Shown here in pieces: positions 1 to 9,263 of a DNA stretch of 64,000 nucleotides. Both the position numbers and the translations under genes were made by a program. Source of the stretch: Aquimarina sp. U1-2 (GTDB taxonomy: Bacteria; Bacteroidota; Bacteroidia; Flavobacteriales; Flavobacteriaceae); the NCBI RefSeq assembly GCF_017897595.1, contig NZ_JAGKIK010000001.1, positions 1 to 64,000 on the forward strand, read 5' to 3'. Each line of letters opens with the position of its first letter. Positions within the stretch are counted from its first letter, which is position 1. The notes below the pieces were generated by a model. The model did no database searches, was not told where the DNA came from, and saw only the letters and a list, made by a program, of their open reading frames with translations.

Positions 1-68
1 CCCTCGACTTGCATGTGTTAAGCCTGCCGCTAGCGTTCATCCTGAGCCAGGATCAAACTCTTCATCGT
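1..68 (-). rRNA. rrs: 16S ribosomal RNA, 5' end only
   Basis: Read on the minus strand, this begins with GAAGAGTTTGATCCTGGCTC, the universal 16S 5' region, and continues through a flavobacterial-type stretch ending at the window edge. The rest of the operon lies outside to the left. The exact 5' base (about 64-68) is inferred from alignment in memory with E. coli 16S, where GAAGAG starts at base 6. Transcription runs leftward, divergent from thrS. Confidence 0.97.
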
Positions 69-399
69 TTGTTCTTAAATAATAATACCAATAACAATAC
101 AACTAAAGTAAAATCTAACCTCATCGTAAATGAATCTAGTCTTAATTCTTAAATGTGTACAAAAAACTTCTATTTATGAGATTTCCGCCTTCACGGAAAT
201 GACACAAAAAAAGCAATCTATACGCGCTGTCAATCAATATATCAATGAACTCGTAAAGCCCGTATCACCACTCTTAATAATGATACTAAACTCTCTTTGC
301 TATTACCCAGGGAGTCGAACCCTAATTTACCCCTATAAGTAAAAGTAAAAATCCCATCTAATCCTTCCTATGAACGTCGCTTGTCTCTCAAAGCGGGTG
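69..399 (-). other. rRNA operon leader region
   Basis: About 330 nt between the predicted rRNA promoter and mature 16S, expected to be transcribed and removed during rRNA processing. No gene is visible; the open frame at 130-342 on the opposite strand lies wholly within the leader and looks spurious. At 308-324 the minus strand reads like a tRNA T-arm (TAGGG-TTCGACT-CCCTG), but no full cloverleaf surrounds it. Confidence 0.6.
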
Positions 400-430
400 C
401 AAATATACAACCCCTTTTTTAACCACCAAA
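400..430 (-). promoter_or_regulatory. rRNA operon promoter (Bacteroidota sigma-A type)
   Basis: On the minus strand TTTG (430-427) is followed after exactly 19 nt by TATATTTG (407-400), matching the Bacteroidota -33/-7 consensus TTTG-N19-TAnnTTTG. Upstream DNA (431-470) is full of A/T runs, as in an UP element. Transcription would begin near 393 and run into 16S. Confidence 0.8.
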
Positions 431-913
431 ACTTTTTTTAAGTTTTTTCTAAAACCACTCCAAAACCAAAAAAACAACAAAAATTCAAAAAACAAATCCC
501 GTAAAAGAGATCGCAAAACTAAAACCCTTTTTTTAATCCACAATGGAATTTAGCACCTTTTTTTTAACACCCACTTAATATTCTTATAACCTTGAGGTTA
601 CAGAATAACAAATACGGGATAGCGATTGAAATGGCATCCTTTTTTATACTACTTCTAACATTGATATCTGTAAGGACCAATTAAAAAAGATATAATGTAA
701 AGCGCGGTCGGGATATCTCAAATATCGCGAATACCCATAAAAAAACATTACCTATTTATACATTAAGCAACCAACAAAATACAATACACCTACTAATTAA
801 ACGGCCGTAAACAAGCCTGTAACCATCTGGCTGAAGATTAATTCTCATTTTGAGGCGAACTTTGAAGTATTTAGATCTCGGTTATCAAACAAATTATTTA
901 TTTATCTTATATA
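431..913. other. Divergent intergenic region between rRNA operon and thrS
   Basis: About 480 bases with no credible gene. It holds A/T runs upstream of the rRNA promoter and an imperfect palindrome at 580-606 (ATTCT, then TAACCT/AGGTTA around a 2-nt centre, then AGAAT). That palindrome could be an operator or short hairpin. A slightly GC-richer patch lies at 695-730. Nothing else was recognised. Confidence 0.5.
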
Positions 914-944
914 TTGTATGAATTTTATTATCGTATTATCTTTG
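914..944 (+). promoter_or_regulatory. Promoter of thrS operon
   Basis: TTG at 914-916, 20-nt spacer, then TATCTTTG at 937-944, matching TAnnTTTG. Transcription should start around 950, only about 15 nt before the ATG at 965. This excludes the longer frame that would start at TTG 914, because that codon lies in the -33 box. Confidence 0.75.
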
Positions 945-964
945 CGCCTTTAATTATAAAAAAG

Positions 965-2911
965 ATGATCAAAATAACGTTGCCAGATGGTTCGGTTAGG
1001 GAGTATAATAGTGGTATTACCGCTATGGATGTCGCTAAAGATATTAGCGAAGGTTTTGCAAGAAATGTAATTTCTGCAAAGTTTAATGACACTGTAATAG
1101 AAACTTCTACCGAATTAACTACTGATGGTCATCTAATATTATACACCTGGAGGGATCAAGAAGGCAAAGCAGCATTTCGACATTCTTCATCTCATGTTTT
1201 GGCTCAGGCTTTAGAACAATTGTACCCTGGTGTAAAGTTATCGATTGGACCTGCAATAGAAAACGGATTCTATTATGACGTTGACCTTGGAGATCAAACA
1301 ATTTCTGAAAAAGACTTCAAGAAAATTGAAGATAAGATGCTTGAAATCGCCAGAGGAAAACATGATTTTAAGATGAAATCGGTTTCAAAAGCAGATGCCC
1401 TAGCCAAATACAAAGAAGAAGGAAACGAATACAAAATTGAATTGATCGAAAATCTTGAAGATGGAACGATCACTTTTTGTGATCACGATACATTTTCAGA
1501 TTTATGTCGTGGAGGACATATTCCGAATACCGGACTTATTAAGGCTGTAAAAATAATGAGCGTCGCCGGAGCTTATTGGCGTGGTGATGAAAATAACAAA
1601 CAGCTTACCCGTGTTTATGGCACATCGTTTCCGAAGCAAAAAGAGTTAAAAGAGTATTTAGCACTTATTGAAGAGGCTAAAAAACGAGATCATCGAAAAC
1701 TTGGAAAAGAACTGGGTCTTTTTACGTTTTCACAGCGTGTAGGTCAAGGATTGCCACTTTGGCTTCCAAAAGGAGCAGCACTAAGAGAACGTTTAGAGCA
1801 ATTTCTGAAAAAGGCTCAGAAAAAAGCGGGTTATGAAATGGTAATTTCTCCACATATTGGACAAAAAGAATTGTATGTTACTTCAGGTCACTATGCCAAA
1901 TATGGAGAAGATAGCTTTCAACCTATACATACTCCTGCAGAGGGCGAAGCGTTTTTATTAAAACCTATGAATTGCCCGCATCATTGCGAAATTTATAACA
2001 GTCAACCGTGGTCATACAGGGATCTACCTATACGTTATGCTGAATTTGGAACTGTATATCGGTATGAACAAAGTGGCGAATTGCATGGATTAACTCGTGT
2101 ACGAGGATTTACACAAGATGACGCTCATATTTTTTGCACTCCTGACCAATTGGATGAAGAATTCAAAAAAGTTATCGACCTTGTTCTTTATGTGTTTGGA
2201 TCTTTAGGTTTTGAAAATTTTACAGCTCAAGTATCGCTTCGTGATCCAGAAAATCCTGAAAAATATATAGGTGAAGACGAAAACTGGAAAAAAGCAGAAA
2301 ACGCTATTCTAACCGCTACAAAAGAGAAAGGACTGAATTACATCGTAGAAACAGGTGAAGCTGCTTTTTATGGCCCTAAGCTTGATTTTATGGTAAAAGA
2401 TGCATTAGGCCGAAGCTGGCAATTAGGAACTATACAGGTGGACTACAATTTACCAGAACGTTTTGATCTTACGTATAAAGGAAGTGATAATGATGTACAT
2501 CGACCTGTAATGATTCATAGAGCTCCTTTTGGAAGTATGGAAAGATTTATCGCCATCTTGCTGGAACACACAGGAGGAAATTTCCCATTGTGGCTAATGC
2601 CAGAACAAGCTATTGTTCTATCTATCAGCGAGAAATATGAAAAATACGCTGAAAAAGTTTTAAATTTGTTAGAAAATGACGAAATTCGCGCCCTTGCAGA
2701 TCATAGAAATGAAACGATTGGTAAAAAGATTAGGGAAGCAGAAATGAATAAATTTCCTTATATCATTATTGTGGGAGAGCAAGAAGAAAAAGAGCAAACG
2801 ATAGCTGTTCGAAAACATGGAGGTGAAGATTTAGGCGCTATATCGATTGAAGAATTTTCTAAGATAGTTAAAGAAGAAATTACTAAAACTCTTAAACCGT
2901 TTAACGGATAG
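965..2911 (+). CDS. thrS: Threonyl-tRNA synthetase
   Basis: Charges tRNA-Thr with threonine in the cytoplasm. The 648-residue product has the usual bacterial length and order: TGS domain (about 1-60), editing domain beginning with HSSSH (73-77) and containing DLCRGGH, class II catalytic core with the MNCPHH zinc-cysteine motif and the late [11 protein letters not shown] motif, then a C-terminal anticodon-binding domain. The start was moved from TTG 914 to ATG 965 because MIKITLPDG is the normal N-terminus and a promoter covers 914-944. It is the first gene of the conserved thrS-infC-rpmI-rplT cluster; no T-box or other leader is visible because the leader is very short. Confidence 0.97.
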   Translation: MIKITLPDGSVREYNSGITAMDVAKDISEGFARNVISAKFNDTVIETSTELTTDGHLILYTWRDQEGKAAFRHSSSHVLAQALEQLYPGVKLSIGPAIENGFYYDVDLGDQTISEKDFKKIEDKMLEIARGKHDFKMKSVSKADALAKYKEEGNEYKIELIENLEDGTITFCDHDTFSDLCRGGHIPNTGLIKAVKIMSVAGAYWRGDENNKQLTRVYGTSFPKQKELKEYLALIEEAKKRDHRKLGKELGLFTFSQRVGQGLPLWLPKGAALRERLEQFLKKAQKKAGYEMVISPHIGQKELYVTSGHYAKYGEDSFQPIHTPAEGEAFLLKPMNCPHHCEIYNSQPWSYRDLPIRYAEFGTVYRYEQSGELHGLTRVRGFTQDDAHIFCTPDQLDEEFKKVIDLVLYVFGSLGFENFTAQVSLRDPENPEKYIGEDENWKKAENAILTATKEKGLNYIVETGEAAFYGPKLDFMVKDALGRSWQLGTIQVDYNLPERFDLTYKGSDNDVHRPVMIHRAPFGSMERFIAILLEHTGGNFPLWLMPEQAIVLSISEKYEKYAEKVLNLLENDEIRALADHRNETIGKKIREAEMNKFPYIIIVGEQEEKEQTIAVRKHGGEDLGAISIEEFSKIVKEEITKTLKPFNG

Positions 2912-2949
2912 TTATAAATAAAAATAAGTTTAATTTAAATTTTTAAGTC

Positions 2950-3501
2950 ATAGCAATACGAAGAAGAAGGTCTCAAAAACCAGCACGAATCATTAAAGAA
3001 GATGCGCACAGAATCAACAATAAAATTCGCGTTGATGAAGTGCGTTTAGTAGGCGATAATGTAGAAGTAGGTGTATATCCTACCAAAAAAGCATTAGGAA
3101 TTGCAGAAGAACAGGGATTAGATCTTGTTGAAATTTCGCCTAAAGCAGTACCTCCTGTTTGTAAAATAATGGATTACAAAAAGTTTCTTTACGAACAGAA
3201 GAAAAGAGACAAGGCATTAAAAGCCAAAGCAACCAAGGTTGTGATTAAAGAAATTAGATTCGGGCCCAACACCGATGAACATGATTATGAATTCAAAAAA
3301 AAGCACGCTATCAAATTTTTGAGTGAAGGTGCCAAATTGAAAGCTTATGTATTTTTTAAAGGTCGTTCTATAATTTATAAGGATCAAGGTCAAATTTTAC
3401 TTCTTAGATTAGCTCAAGAACTAGAAGAATACGGAAAGGTAGAGCAGATGCCAAAACTTGAAGGGAAGCGTATGATTATGTTTATCGCTCCTAAAAAATA
3501 A
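2950..3501 (+). CDS. infC: Translation initiation factor IF-3 (AUA start codon)
   Basis: IF-3 binds the 30S subunit, prevents premature 50S joining and rejects non-canonical start codons. The family motif [20 protein letters not shown] lies partly upstream of the first conventional start (GTG 3040). The frame is open back to a TAA at 2944-2946, and only one codon (GTC) separates that stop from ATA at 2950. A start at ATA gives an [14 protein letters not shown]-terminus and 183 residues, normal for IF-3; GTG 3040 would delete most of the N-terminal domain. A second ATA at 2956 is the only near alternative. E. coli infC also uses a rare start (AUU) for autoregulation, so the same logic is inferred here. 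No Shine-Dalgarno is seen. Confidence 0.9.
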   Translation: MAIRRRRSQKPARIIKEDAHRINNKIRVDEVRLVGDNVEVGVYPTKKALGIAEEQGLDLVEISPKAVPPVCKIMDYKKFLYEQKKRDKALKAKATKVVIKEIRFGPNTDEHDYEFKKKHAIKFLSEGAKLKAYVFFKGRSIIYKDQGQILLLRLAQELEEYGKVEQMPKLEGKRMIMFIAPKK

Positions 3502-3511
3502 AAGAATATCG

Positions 3512-3533
3512 TCTTTCTCTATTACGAGAAAGA
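3512..3533 (+). promoter_or_regulatory. Hairpin in infC-rpmI intergenic leader
   Basis: TCTTTCTC (3512-3519) pairs perfectly with GAGAAAGA (3526-3533) around a 6-nt loop, 40 nt before rpmI. There is no U tract, so it is not an ordinary terminator. L20 represses this operon in other bacteria through leader structures; whether this hairpin plays that part is only a guess. Confidence 0.4.
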
Positions 3534-3572
3534 AATTACAATACTAAGTGAGATCATAAAAACAAGGATACA

Positions 3573-3770
3573 ATGCCTAAAATGAAAACAAAATCCAGTG
3601 CTAAAAAGCGTTTTAAGCTTACTGGCACCGGTAAAATCAAAAGAAAGCACGCTTTTAAGAGTCATATCTTAACAAAAAAGTCCAAAAAGCGTAAGCTGGC
3701 TTTAACGCACACTACGTTAGTGCACAAAAGCGATGAAGATAGTATTAAGGAGCAATTACGCTTAAAGTAA
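3573..3770 (+). CDS. rpmI: Large ribosomal subunit protein bL35
   Basis: A 65-residue, very basic protein starting [20 protein letters not shown], the hallmark of bL35, a small component of the 50S subunit. It starts with ATG 71 nt after infC and precedes rplT, the universal order. Length is normal. Confidence 0.97.
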   Translation: MPKMKTKSSAKKRFKLTGTGKIKRKHAFKSHILTKKSKKRKLALTHTTLVHKSDEDSIKEQLRLK

Positions 3771-3868
3771 TTTCTTTTTAATAAGGTTAAAATTAGTATA
3801 AACCAAGGAGTTAGGCATTTAAAGAATTCAGAATTATTGGATCGCCTACTACTAAAAAATTTAAAATT

Positions 3869-4213
3869 ATGCCAAGATCAGTAAATTCTGTTGCAAAAAG
3901 AGCCCGAAGAAAAAAGGTTCTAAAACAAGCAAAAGGTTATTTTGGACGTCGTAAAAACGTCTGGACAGTAGCCAAGAACGCGGTTGACAAAGCGATGCAA
4001 TACTCGTATAGAGACCGTAGAAATAAAAAGAGAACTTTTCGTGCACTTTGGATCACCCGTATTAACGCAGGTGCCAGATTACACGGTATGTCTTACTCTC
4101 AATTTATGGGAAAAGTAAAAGCTAACAATATAGAGCTAAACCGCAAAGTTTTAGCAGATTTAGCTATGAACAACCCTGAAGCTTTTAAAGCTATTGCAGA
4201 GAAAGTTAAGTAA
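3869..4213 (+). CDS. rplT: Large ribosomal subunit protein bL20
   Basis: A 114-residue basic protein beginning [20 protein letters not shown], the conserved N-terminal extension of bL20 that reaches into 23S rRNA during early 50S assembly. In several bacteria bL20 also represses its own operon. It ends 35 nt before a strong intrinsic terminator, so it is the last gene of the thrS transcription unit. Confidence 0.97.
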   Translation: MPRSVNSVAKRARRKKVLKQAKGYFGRRKNVWTVAKNAVDKAMQYSYRDRRNKKRTFRALWITRINAGARLHGMSYSQFMGKVKANNIELNRKVLADLAMNNPEAFKAIAEKVK

Positions 4214-4248
4214 TCTTTTAATACAATAATTTTATCTCACTTATATTA

Positions 4249-4277
4249 AAATCCCACTTTTGCAAGTGGGATTTTTT
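4249..4277 (+). terminator. Intrinsic terminator of thrS-infC-rpmI-rplT
   Basis: AAATCCCACTT (4249-4259) pairs with AAGTGGGATTT (4264-4274) around a TTGC loop and runs into six T residues. It ends only 12 nt before the next start codon. Confidence 0.9.
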
Positions 4278-4288
4278 ATGCCATCGTT

Positions 4289-5095
4289 ATGCAAAACTCT
4301 ATACAAAGTTCACAAAATCCTAAAATAAAATTTCTGACTCAACTGAAAGAAAAGGCTAGAATCAGAAAAAAAGAAGAATGTTTTATAGTAGAAGGGCAGC
4401 GAGAAATACTCTTGGCTATTAAAGGACAATATACACTTCGACATGTGTATTATTGTTCGTCTATAATTTCGAAAGAAAAAGTCCTTAAAATAACTAAAGA
4501 GCATCGAACGGCTATCGAGTATTTTGAAATTACTTCTGAAATTTATCAAAAACTTGCTTATCGAACTACAACTGAAGGTATTTTGGCTATTGCGATTGCA
4601 AAGAATCTTAGTATAGAAAATTTAAAATTATCTTCTAAAAACCCCTTAATTTTAATTGCAGAAGCCCCAGAGAAGCCCGGTAATATTGGAGCTTTATTGC
4701 GAACTACCGATGCAGCTCAATTAGATGCTGTCATCATTGCCAATCCAAAAACTGATCTTTATAATCCTAATATTATTCGGTCTAGTGTAGGGTGCTTATT
4801 TACCATAAATATCGCAACCGGATCATCAACTGATATTATTAAATTTTTACAACAGGAAAATATAAATATTTATGGTGCAGCTTTAGAAAAAGCGGAGACC
4901 TATCATACTCAGGATTACACACAATCTACAGCGATTGTTGTTGGCACTGAAGCGACCGGATTAAGTACTACTTTTTTAAGTCAAACCACTCAAAATATTA
5001 AAATACCTATGAACGGAGTTATAGATTCAATGAACGTCTCGGTTGCCGCAGGAATATTAATTTTTGAAGCTAAGCGTCAACGTAATTTTATGTAA
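4289..5095 (+). CDS. TrmH/SpoU-family RNA 2'-O-methyltransferase
   Basis: Predicted SAM-dependent ribose methyltransferase of the SPOUT superfamily, acting on rRNA or tRNA. The 268 residues hold an N-terminal substrate-binding part (about 1-100) and the knotted domain with the three SpoU motifs: EAPEKPGNIGALLRTTDAAQ, GTEATGLS and MNVSVAAGILIFEA. The target nucleotide cannot be told from sequence. It starts at ATG 4289 right after the rplT terminator and may depend on read-through or a weak own promoter; none was recognised. Confidence 0.88.
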   Translation: MQNSIQSSQNPKIKFLTQLKEKARIRKKEECFIVEGQREILLAIKGQYTLRHVYYCSSIISKEKVLKITKEHRTAIEYFEITSEIYQKLAYRTTTEGILAIAIAKNLSIENLKLSSKNPLILIAEAPEKPGNIGALLRTTDAAQLDAVIIANPKTDLYNPNIIRSSVGCLFTINIATGSSTDIIKFLQQENINIYGAALEKAETYHTQDYTQSTAIVVGTEATGLSTTFLSQTTQNIKIPMNGVIDSMNVSVAAGILIFEAKRQRNFM

Positions 5096-5208
5096 GAACC
5101 TAGTAGTACGGTTTGTTTTTGGGAGAAAATGTGGCAAATAGCTTAAAAAATCATTACCTTTCGGCTGCCCACGAATCAAATACCTGAATTACTAAGCTTT
5201 AAAACGAA

Positions 5209-6441
5209 ATGACCCCTACTGCCCTATTCTATTTACTTATCGCTATTATTATTATTGTCTTTGTTATAGATTCACTTTTAGATATTCTAAATGCATTACA
5301 CTATAACGATGACATCCCCGATGAACTCGCTGATGTTTATCCAGAAGAAGATTACAAAAAATCTATTGAATATAAAAAAGCAAATTATAGGTTTAAATTA
5401 GTTTCTTCGAGTATTTCACTTTGCATTATGCTGTTGTTTTTTTTCTTTGATGGTTTTGCAGTCGTTGATGAGATCGCGAGAAGTTTTTCAAATAATCCAA
5501 TCGTTATAGGGCTTATTTTTTTCGGAATTATCATGATTGGAAGTGATATTCTATCTACACCCGCAGCGTATTACAATATATTTGTTATTGAAGAGAAATT
5601 TGGATTTAATAAAATGTCGCCAAAAACCTTTTTCATAGATAAAATAAAAAGCATCATTATGATGATGATTGTAGGAGGACCACTATTAGCGTTAATCCTA
5701 TGGTTTTATGAATTAACCGGTGCATCCTTCTGGATATATGCCCTGGGATTAGTAGCTATCTTTACTGTAGCGATGAATATGTTCTATGCCAAACTGATCG
5801 TTCCTATTTTTAATAACCAAAGCCCTTTAGAACCAGGTGCGCTTAGAGACACTATCGAGGCATACTCAAAAAAAGTAGGTTTTCAACTTAAGGATATTTT
5901 TGTAATTGATGGTTCTAAGCGAAGTACAAAAGCGAATGCCTATTTTTCAGGTTTTGGCAGCGAAAAAAGGATCACCCTTTACGACACTCTTATAAAAGAT
6001 CTAACCAACGAAGAAATTGTAGCTGTTCTTGCTCATGAAGTAGGTCACTATAAGAAAAGGCATGTTATTATCAATCTTATTTTATCGATTTGTCTTACTG
6101 GTCTAACCCTATGGTTTTTATCACTTTTTATTGCAAATCCTTTGTTATCTGAAGCTTTGGGTGTCGAAACCCCCTCATTTCACATTGGATTAATCACTTT
6201 TGGCATATTATATAGCCCCATTTCTGAAGTGACAGGTTTGATCATGAATACTGTCTCGAGAACATTCGAATATCAGGCCGATGATTATGCAAAAAACACC
6301 TACAGCAATGAAGCTTTAATTAACAGTTTAAAGAAACTTTCTAGAAATAACTTTAGCAATCTCACGCCACATCCGGCGATGGTATTTATACACTACTCTC
6401 ACCCCACCTTACTGCAAAGAATAAAAAACCTGAAGGATTAA
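5209..6441 (+). CDS. M48-family membrane metalloprotease (Ste24/CAAX protease-like)
   Basis: An integral membrane zinc protease. The 410-residue product has several hydrophobic segments, an HEVGH zinc motif at residues 276-280, a downstream third-ligand region around the EYQADDYA sequence, and the long N-terminal hydrophobic extension typical of Ste24-like rather than HtpX-like members. In bacteria without CAAX prenylation such enzymes are thought to act in membrane-protein quality control; the substrate here is unknown. It stands alone with 110-170 nt gaps on either side. TACCTTTC near 5155 resembles a -7 box with one mismatch. Confidence 0.88.
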   Translation: MTPTALFYLLIAIIIIVFVIDSLLDILNALHYNDDIPDELADVYPEEDYKKSIEYKKANYRFKLVSSSISLCIMLLFFFFDGFAVVDEIARSFSNNPIVIGLIFFGIIMIGSDILSTPAAYYNIFVIEEKFGFNKMSPKTFFIDKIKSIIMMMIVGGPLLALILWFYELTGASFWIYALGLVAIFTVAMNMFYAKLIVPIFNNQSPLEPGALRDTIEAYSKKVGFQLKDIFVIDGSKRSTKANAYFSGFGSEKRITLYDTLIKDLTNEEIVAVLAHEVGHYKKRHVIINLILSICLTGLTLWFLSLFIANPLLSEALGVETPSFHIGLITFGILYSPISEVTGLIMNTVSRTFEYQADDYAKNTYSNEALINSLKKLSRNNFSNLTPHPAMVFIHYSHPTLLQRIKNLKD

Positions 6442-6617
6442 ATCCATAACATAAGAACTTGGTGATTACAATTCTTAATTGTACTTTTAATATTTATTGG
6501 TTAGAATATTTGTTCATAACATTTAATGATTTGGGCACAATTATTGCCAATACATGTATAAGGGAAAATAAAATTACACACCATCATAAATAGGGCTTTT
6601 ATAAAAAACTTTTAGTT

Positions 6618-8822
6618 ATGACAGAAGCTGCTATAGACAAAGAAAATAAACAAATTGCCAAGCAATATAAGGAGTTGCTCCGTATTAGCTATAGAAATCT
6701 TTCGAAAGAAGATAAAGCGCTAATTCGCCAGGCTTTTGATGTAGCAGTAGATGCTCATAAAGACCAACGCCGTAAAAGTGGAGAAGCTTACATTTTTCAT
6801 CCTATTGCTGTTGCCAAAATTGTTGCCAGCGAAATTGGCTTGGATGCAACTTCTATAGCTGCAGCACTACTTCACGATGTCGTAGAAGATACCGAGTATA
6901 CCTTAACCGACATTGAACAAATGTTTGGAGAAACCGTTGCCAGAATAGTCGATGGTCTTACCAAAATTTCTTCTTTAAAAAAGGACAGAGACATCTCGCT
7001 ACAAGCTGAGAATTTTAGAAAAATGTTACTCACTCTTAATGATGATGTACGGGTTATCATTATCAAAATTGCAGACCGGTTGCATAATATGCAAACTATG
7101 GACGCTATGCGACCCGATAAACAAGTTAAAATTGCTTCTGAAACCTTGTACATCTACGCACCTTTGGCACATAGAATAGGTCTTTATAATATAAAAACGG
7201 AATTAGAAGATCTTGGACTAAAATATACAGAACCAGAAGTTTACAAAGACATCTTAGAGAAAATAAAAGAAAGTAAAGAAGAACAAGACGCCTATATCGA
7301 AAGATTTTCTGATAAAATACGGGAAGGACTCGATAAAGAAGGGTTAAATTATGAAATTAAAGGAAGACCCAAATCTATTTTCTCGATTCGCCGTAAAATG
7401 GTGAAACAAAATGTATCTTTTGATGAAGTATATGATAAGTTTGCCATTAGAATTATTTATGATTCTGATTTCGAAAATGAAAAATTTATTGCCTGGAAAA
7501 TATACACCGTTGTTACCGATTATTATCGACCTAACCCTATACGGCTAAGAGATTGGATTTCACAACCGAAATCGACAGGATACGAAGCATTACATATTAC
7601 TGTTATTGGTCCGGACAGTCGATGGGTAGAAGTACAAATTCGCAGTGAAAGAATGCATGAAATTGCCGAAAAAGGCTACGCAGCACATTATAAATATAAA
7701 AATACCGAAGAAAAGCAAGATCAAGGGCTAGATGGTTGGCTTAATAGATTACAAGAAGCTCTAGAGAATTCTGAAGCGAATGCTGTAGATTTTGTAGAAG
7801 AGTTCAAATTAAATCTTTATTCTAAAGAAATATTTGTGTTTACTCCCGAAGGTGATTTAAAATCATTGCCCAAAGGTGCTACGGCGTTAGATTTTGGTTT
7901 TAGCGTTCATACAGAAATCGGATTAAAAACCAGAGGGGCTAGAGTAAATGGTAAATTGGTGCCCTTAAGTTATGAACTTAAAAGTGGTGATCAGGTAGAA
8001 ATTATTACATCTACAAAATCCAAACCTTCATCAAGCTGGTTAGACTATGCCACAACAGCAAGAGCCAGATCAAAAATTAAATCTGCACTACGCGATGAGA
8101 AAAAACAAATTGCAGAAGATGGCAAAGTTATTCTTAAAAGAAAACTACGTTCACAAAAAATTACACTTAGCGAAAAAGTAATTAATGAACTTGTTCTGTA
8201 TTTTAAACTTAAAACCAGTTTAGACCTATTTTATAGAGTTGGGATTGGCACGATTGATAATCAGAAAATAAAAGAGTTCGCCACGACGAGAAGTAACGTT
8301 TTTATGAATTTTATCAAAAATAAAATTCGTAGAGGCACTATAAAAGATGTTAACAAGCAAGAAATAACTGCAAAATACGATCTCTTGGTTTTTGGCAAAG
8401 AGATGGAAAAGCTCGAATATAAACTTTCGAACTGCTGCAACCCTATCCCGGGAGATGATGTTTTTGGGTTTATCACAGTAAACGAAGGAATCAAAGTTCA
8501 CAAGAATAATTGTCCCAATGCTTTGCAACTACAAAGTAATTACGCGTATCGCATTATGCCTGCAAAGTGGATCGATTCGAGTCAGGAAGAATTTAAAGCA
8601 GTTATTAAACTTAATGGTATTGATAATATTGGCGTAGTTAACGAGGTTACTCAAATTATCTCAAATAATATGCACCTTGCTATTTATAACATGAATTTTG
8701 ACACGAACGATGGTGTATTTACGGGCAAAATAACCGTTGGCGTCAAAAACAAAAACACTTTAAAAACCGTAATGAAAAATCTTTCTAAAATAAGTGGTAT
8801 TGATAAGGTAGTTAGAGAGTAA
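6618..8822 (+). CDS. Bifunctional (p)ppGpp synthetase/hydrolase, RelA/SpoT family
   Basis: Controls the stringent response by making and degrading (p)ppGpp. The 734 residues show an N-terminal HD hydrolase domain with an intact HDVVED motif (H86-D87) and KIADRLHNMQT, a synthetase domain (FAIRIIYDS, QPKSTGYEALH), a TGS domain (KEIFVFTPEGDLKSLPKGAT) and a C-terminal ACT domain (about 660-734). Both catalytic halves look complete, so it is probably the only long Rel-type protein of the cell, as usual in Bacteroidota. It starts at ATG 6618 and is followed by 441 nt of non-coding DNA with a large hairpin element. Confidence 0.95.
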   Translation: MTEAAIDKENKQIAKQYKELLRISYRNLSKEDKALIRQAFDVAVDAHKDQRRKSGEAYIFHPIAVAKIVASEIGLDATSIAAALLHDVVEDTEYTLTDIEQMFGETVARIVDGLTKISSLKKDRDISLQAENFRKMLLTLNDDVRVIIIKIADRLHNMQTMDAMRPDKQVKIASETLYIYAPLAHRIGLYNIKTELEDLGLKYTEPEVYKDILEKIKESKEEQDAYIERFSDKIREGLDKEGLNYEIKGRPKSIFSIRRKMVKQNVSFDEVYDKFAIRIIYDSDFENEKFIAWKIYTVVTDYYRPNPIRLRDWISQPKSTGYEALHITVIGPDSRWVEVQIRSERMHEIAEKGYAAHYKYKNTEEKQDQGLDGWLNRLQEALENSEANAVDFVEEFKLNLYSKEIFVFTPEGDLKSLPKGATALDFGFSVHTEIGLKTRGARVNGKLVPLSYELKSGDQVEIITSTKSKPSSSWLDYATTARARSKIKSALRDEKKQIAEDGKVILKRKLRSQKITLSEKVINELVLYFKLKTSLDLFYRVGIGTIDNQKIKEFATTRSNVFMNFIKNKIRRGTIKDVNKQEITAKYDLLVFGKEMEKLEYKLSNCCNPIPGDDVFGFITVNEGIKVHKNNCPNALQLQSNYAYRIMPAKWIDSSQEEFKAVIKLNGIDNIGVVNEVTQIISNNMHLAIYNMNFDTNDGVFTGKITVGVKNKNTLKTVMKNLSKISGIDKVVRE

Positions 8823-9210
8823 ACTACTATTTTATAATCCACTGATTATTAATCCTTTTATTAATGTCGCTAAATTTATTTAAACTATTTTCAATTACCT
8901 AAAATCTATTTATGATTAAGAGTGTAGAAAACAATAATGTTTTTATAGCTTTTATATTTTTCTAGTTTCGAAGTCATGAGCTGTTTATCCCAGTTTATGC
9001 ATTAGAATTTCGTTATGAGGCTTGAAAATGCCATAAAACCAAGTGTTTTCTAAGTTTCAGCATAGCACCGCTACGTTGAAACTTAAAAATACAACGTACT
9101 GCTTGGTTTTGCAGCAGTTTAAAGCCGTAATAGATTTTCTAATGTATAAAGTGGGTTTATCTAACAAATGCCTCAATCGAACAAAAAGCATCAATTTTTC
9201 ACTTCAATAA
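8823..9210. other. Intergenic region between rel and fur
   Basis: No coding sequence. It contains the nested hairpin element at 8995-9149, annotated separately, and then AT-rich sequence leading to the fur promoter. No terminator with a clear U tract was found after rel. Confidence 0.5.
8995..9149 (+). ncRNA. 155-nt nested-hairpin element (structured RNA or MITE-like)
   Basis: A chain of nested inverted repeats on one axis. TTATGCATTAGAA (8995-9007) pairs with TTCTAATGTATAA (9137-9149), one G-U. Inside it, TTA..GGCTT (9013-9023) pairs with AAGCC..TAA (9122-9130). Then AAAACCAAG (9035-9043) pairs with CTTGGTTTT (9102-9110), TAAGTTTCA (9051-9059) with TGAAACTTA (9077-9085), and TAGC (9063-9066) with GCTA (9070-9073) around a 3-nt tip. 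The single outer G-U is allowed in plus-strand RNA but would be C-A on the minus strand, mildly favouring the plus strand. It could equally be a small palindromic transposable element; no coding frame is present. Confidence 0.55.
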
Positions 9211-9250
9211 AAAAGTTTAAACGAGTTCAATAAAAAATAACGTAACTTTG
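9211..9250 (+). promoter_or_regulatory. fur-purA promoter with extended upstream element
   Basis: TAACTTTG at 9243-9250 fits the -7 consensus, 14 nt before the fur ATG. Upstream, AAAAGTTTAAACGAGTTCA spans 9211-9229, ending 13 nt before the -7 box. The DUF368 promoter at 16.3 kb carries almost the same element at the same distance. Confidence 0.65.
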
Positions 9251-9263
9251 CTTTTTTAATCAT

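Noticed and set aside
130-342. Plus-strand open frame in the rRNA leader
   Set aside because: It lies antisense to the transcribed rRNA leader and has no recognisable protein features.
914-964. N-terminal extension of thrS from TTG 914
   Set aside because: The codons overlap a good promoter and ATG 965 gives the normal ThrRS N-terminus.
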